Below, one piece after another: positions 5,053 through 5,721 of a stretch of 5,721 nt of DNA (positions are counted from its first letter, which is position 1; every line of letters begins with the position of its first letter). The notes under the pieces are model-generated. The model had not been told where the DNA came from, did not search any database, and was given only the letters and a program-made list of their open reading frames with translations. This DNA is from Desulfovibrio sp. (GTDB lineage Bacteria > Desulfobacterota > Desulfovibrionia > Desulfovibrionales > Desulfovibrionaceae), in the NCBI GenBank assembly GCA_022837365.1, contig JALHHV010000148.1, forward strand, positions 1 to 5,721, written 5' to 3'. The translations under genes were made by a program, and so were the position numbers.

Positions 5053-5721
5053 GGGCAAGCGCCCTCCTTCGCGTATGGCGGACGAACCCGCCGGAATGCG
5101 CCGCGCCGGCGCCGCCGCCGCACGCGGCCCCAGGGCGGCGCGGGGAAAATCGCGCGGCCGCGCGGGCCTGCGCCGCGCCCCCGGCGACAGGCCGGGGCAC
5201 CCGGACGACGCGGTCCCCGCCGACGGGGTCGAATACCTGGAAATCACCGACGAGCGCGACCGGCCGCTGATGGTCATGCCCATCGCCGAGGCGCGCCGCC
5301 AGACGTTGCGCCACCGGGTGGTGCTGGTCATGCTGCATGACGCCGAAGGCCGTGTCTACCTGCAGAAACGCGGCGCGAACAAGCACCTGTACCCCGGCCG
5401 GTGGGACCTTTCGGCCACCGGGCACGTGCGGGCCGGGGAATCGCGCGAGGACGCGGCCCTGCGCGAACTGCGCGAAGAACTGGACATCGCCGCCGTGCGC
5501 CTGATCCGCCGGGCCGAGATACCGGCCACGGAAGAAACCGGATTCGCCCACATCACCCTGTTCGCGGCCGGGCCCGCCGGAGAAACGCCCCGTCCCAATC
5601 CGGACGAGGTGGCCGATGGCATGTTCGTGGATGCCGACGAACTTGGTGCGCTGCTTGAACATTTCCGGGACATGCTGACGCCCGCGCTGATCTGGGCCAC
5701 GGAACGCGGCGACGTGTTCCG
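5051..5721 (+). CDS. Nudix hydrolase, YfcD/IPP-isomerase-like (3' end outside window)
   Basis: The frame runs off the right edge after 223 codons. Residues 1-58 from the ATG at 5051 are an Arg/Ala/Pro-rich extension without recognisable domain. The conserved part begins EYLEITDERDRPL (61-73), then HRVVLVMLHDAEGRVYLQKR and YPGRWDLSATGHV. The Nudix box runs from Gly124 to Ile146 (GHVRAGESREDAALRELREE, then LDI), with the metal-binding RE..EE residues Arg138, Glu139, Glu142 and Glu143 present. The box Gly is replaced by Asp145. The family hydrolyses nucleoside- or prenyl-type diphosphates using Mg2+; the WDLS.TGHV style resembles YfcD and type I isopentenyl-diphosphate isomerases, but the substrate is unknown. 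Start choice rests on AGGAGA; no ATG, GTG or TTG occurs in frame between 5099 and the conserved domain, so some extension is unavoidable unless a rare start is used. Confidence 0.88.
   Translation, partial: MGKRPPSRMADEPAGMRRAGAAAARGPRAARGKSRGRAGLRRAPGDRPGHPDDAVPADGVEYLEITDERDRPLMVMPIAEARRQTLRHRVVLVMLHDAEGRVYLQKRGANKHLYPGRWDLSATGHVRAGESREDAALRELREELDIAAVRLIRRAEIPATEETGFAHITLFAAGPAGETPRPNPDEVADGMFVDADELGALLEHFRDMLTPALIWATERGDVF
5062..5069 (-). promoter_or_regulatory. Ribosome binding site choosing the rimI start
   Basis: On the - strand AAGGAGGG lies nine bases before the rimI ATG (5052-5050). It is inside the opposite-strand N-terminal codons of the Nudix gene and is the best such motif in the region. 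Confidence 0.65.

Noticed and set aside
5053..5331. N-terminal extension of rimI to base 5331
   Set aside because: It overlaps the Nudix domain coding region, has low-complexity translation, and the ATG at 5052 has a clear ribosome binding site and the right length.
3850..5340. 496-codon open frame on the + strand across tpiA and rimI
   Set aside because: It is antisense to two clearly recognisable genes and its translation is low-complexity Gly/His/Arg/Ala. This is a typical GC-rich shadow frame.
1..5721. CRISPR array, insertion sequence, integrase or attachment site
   Set aside because: No spaced direct repeats, transposase motifs or terminal inverted repeats were seen. The tRNA-Leu 3' end is followed by a terminator, with no integrase gene in the window.

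Overview
The window is high-GC bacterial chromosome. The S24-type phage-repressor-like regulator, the SUOX-type periplasmic molybdoenzyme, the orphan solute-binding protein and the rimI-tpiA-secG-tRNA-Leu block together suggest a sulfate-reducing Desulfovibrionaceae member (Desulfovibrio/Nitratidesulfovibrio type). This is an inference from gene content and style; no database was searched.

Left half, + strand. (1) The 3' portion of a CI/LexA-like regulator, with an N-terminal DNA-binding domain and a C-terminal S24 Ser/Lys domain; its start lies upstream of base 1. (2) A 54-residue Cys-rich zinc-ribbon-like protein (832-996) with a strong ribosome binding site. (3) A roughly 310-base gap (997-1307) holding two GC-rich hairpins, a good sigma70-type promoter and a 27-codon upstream ORF. 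(4) An exported family-3 solute-binding protein with no transporter genes beside it. (5) A Tat-exported molybdopterin oxidoreductase of the sulfite-oxidase/YuiH-like fold. Genes 4 and 5 face the same way, 91 bases apart, and may share a transcript.

Right half, - strand. An apparent operon reads leftward: rimI-like GNAT acetyltransferase, tpiA, secG, tRNA-Leu(GAG) with encoded CCA. It ends at a strong intrinsic terminator (3115-3148) that also separates it from the convergent molybdoenzyme gene. The tpiA-secG-tRNA-Leu order is conserved in several proteobacteria and ties a glycolytic enzyme, a translocon subunit and a tRNA to one transcript.

Right edge, + strand. A Nudix hydrolase, cut off by the window end, starts head-to-head with rimI. 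The best start codons of the two genes overlap in one CATG palindrome (5050-5053).

I do not see a mobile element, CRISPR array or obvious novel multi-gene system; most of the window is ordinary core and accessory chromosome. The most unusual points are the overlapping divergent starts with each ribosome binding site inside the other gene, an attenuator-like set of competing inverted repeats between rimI and tpiA, and the small zinc-ribbon protein.
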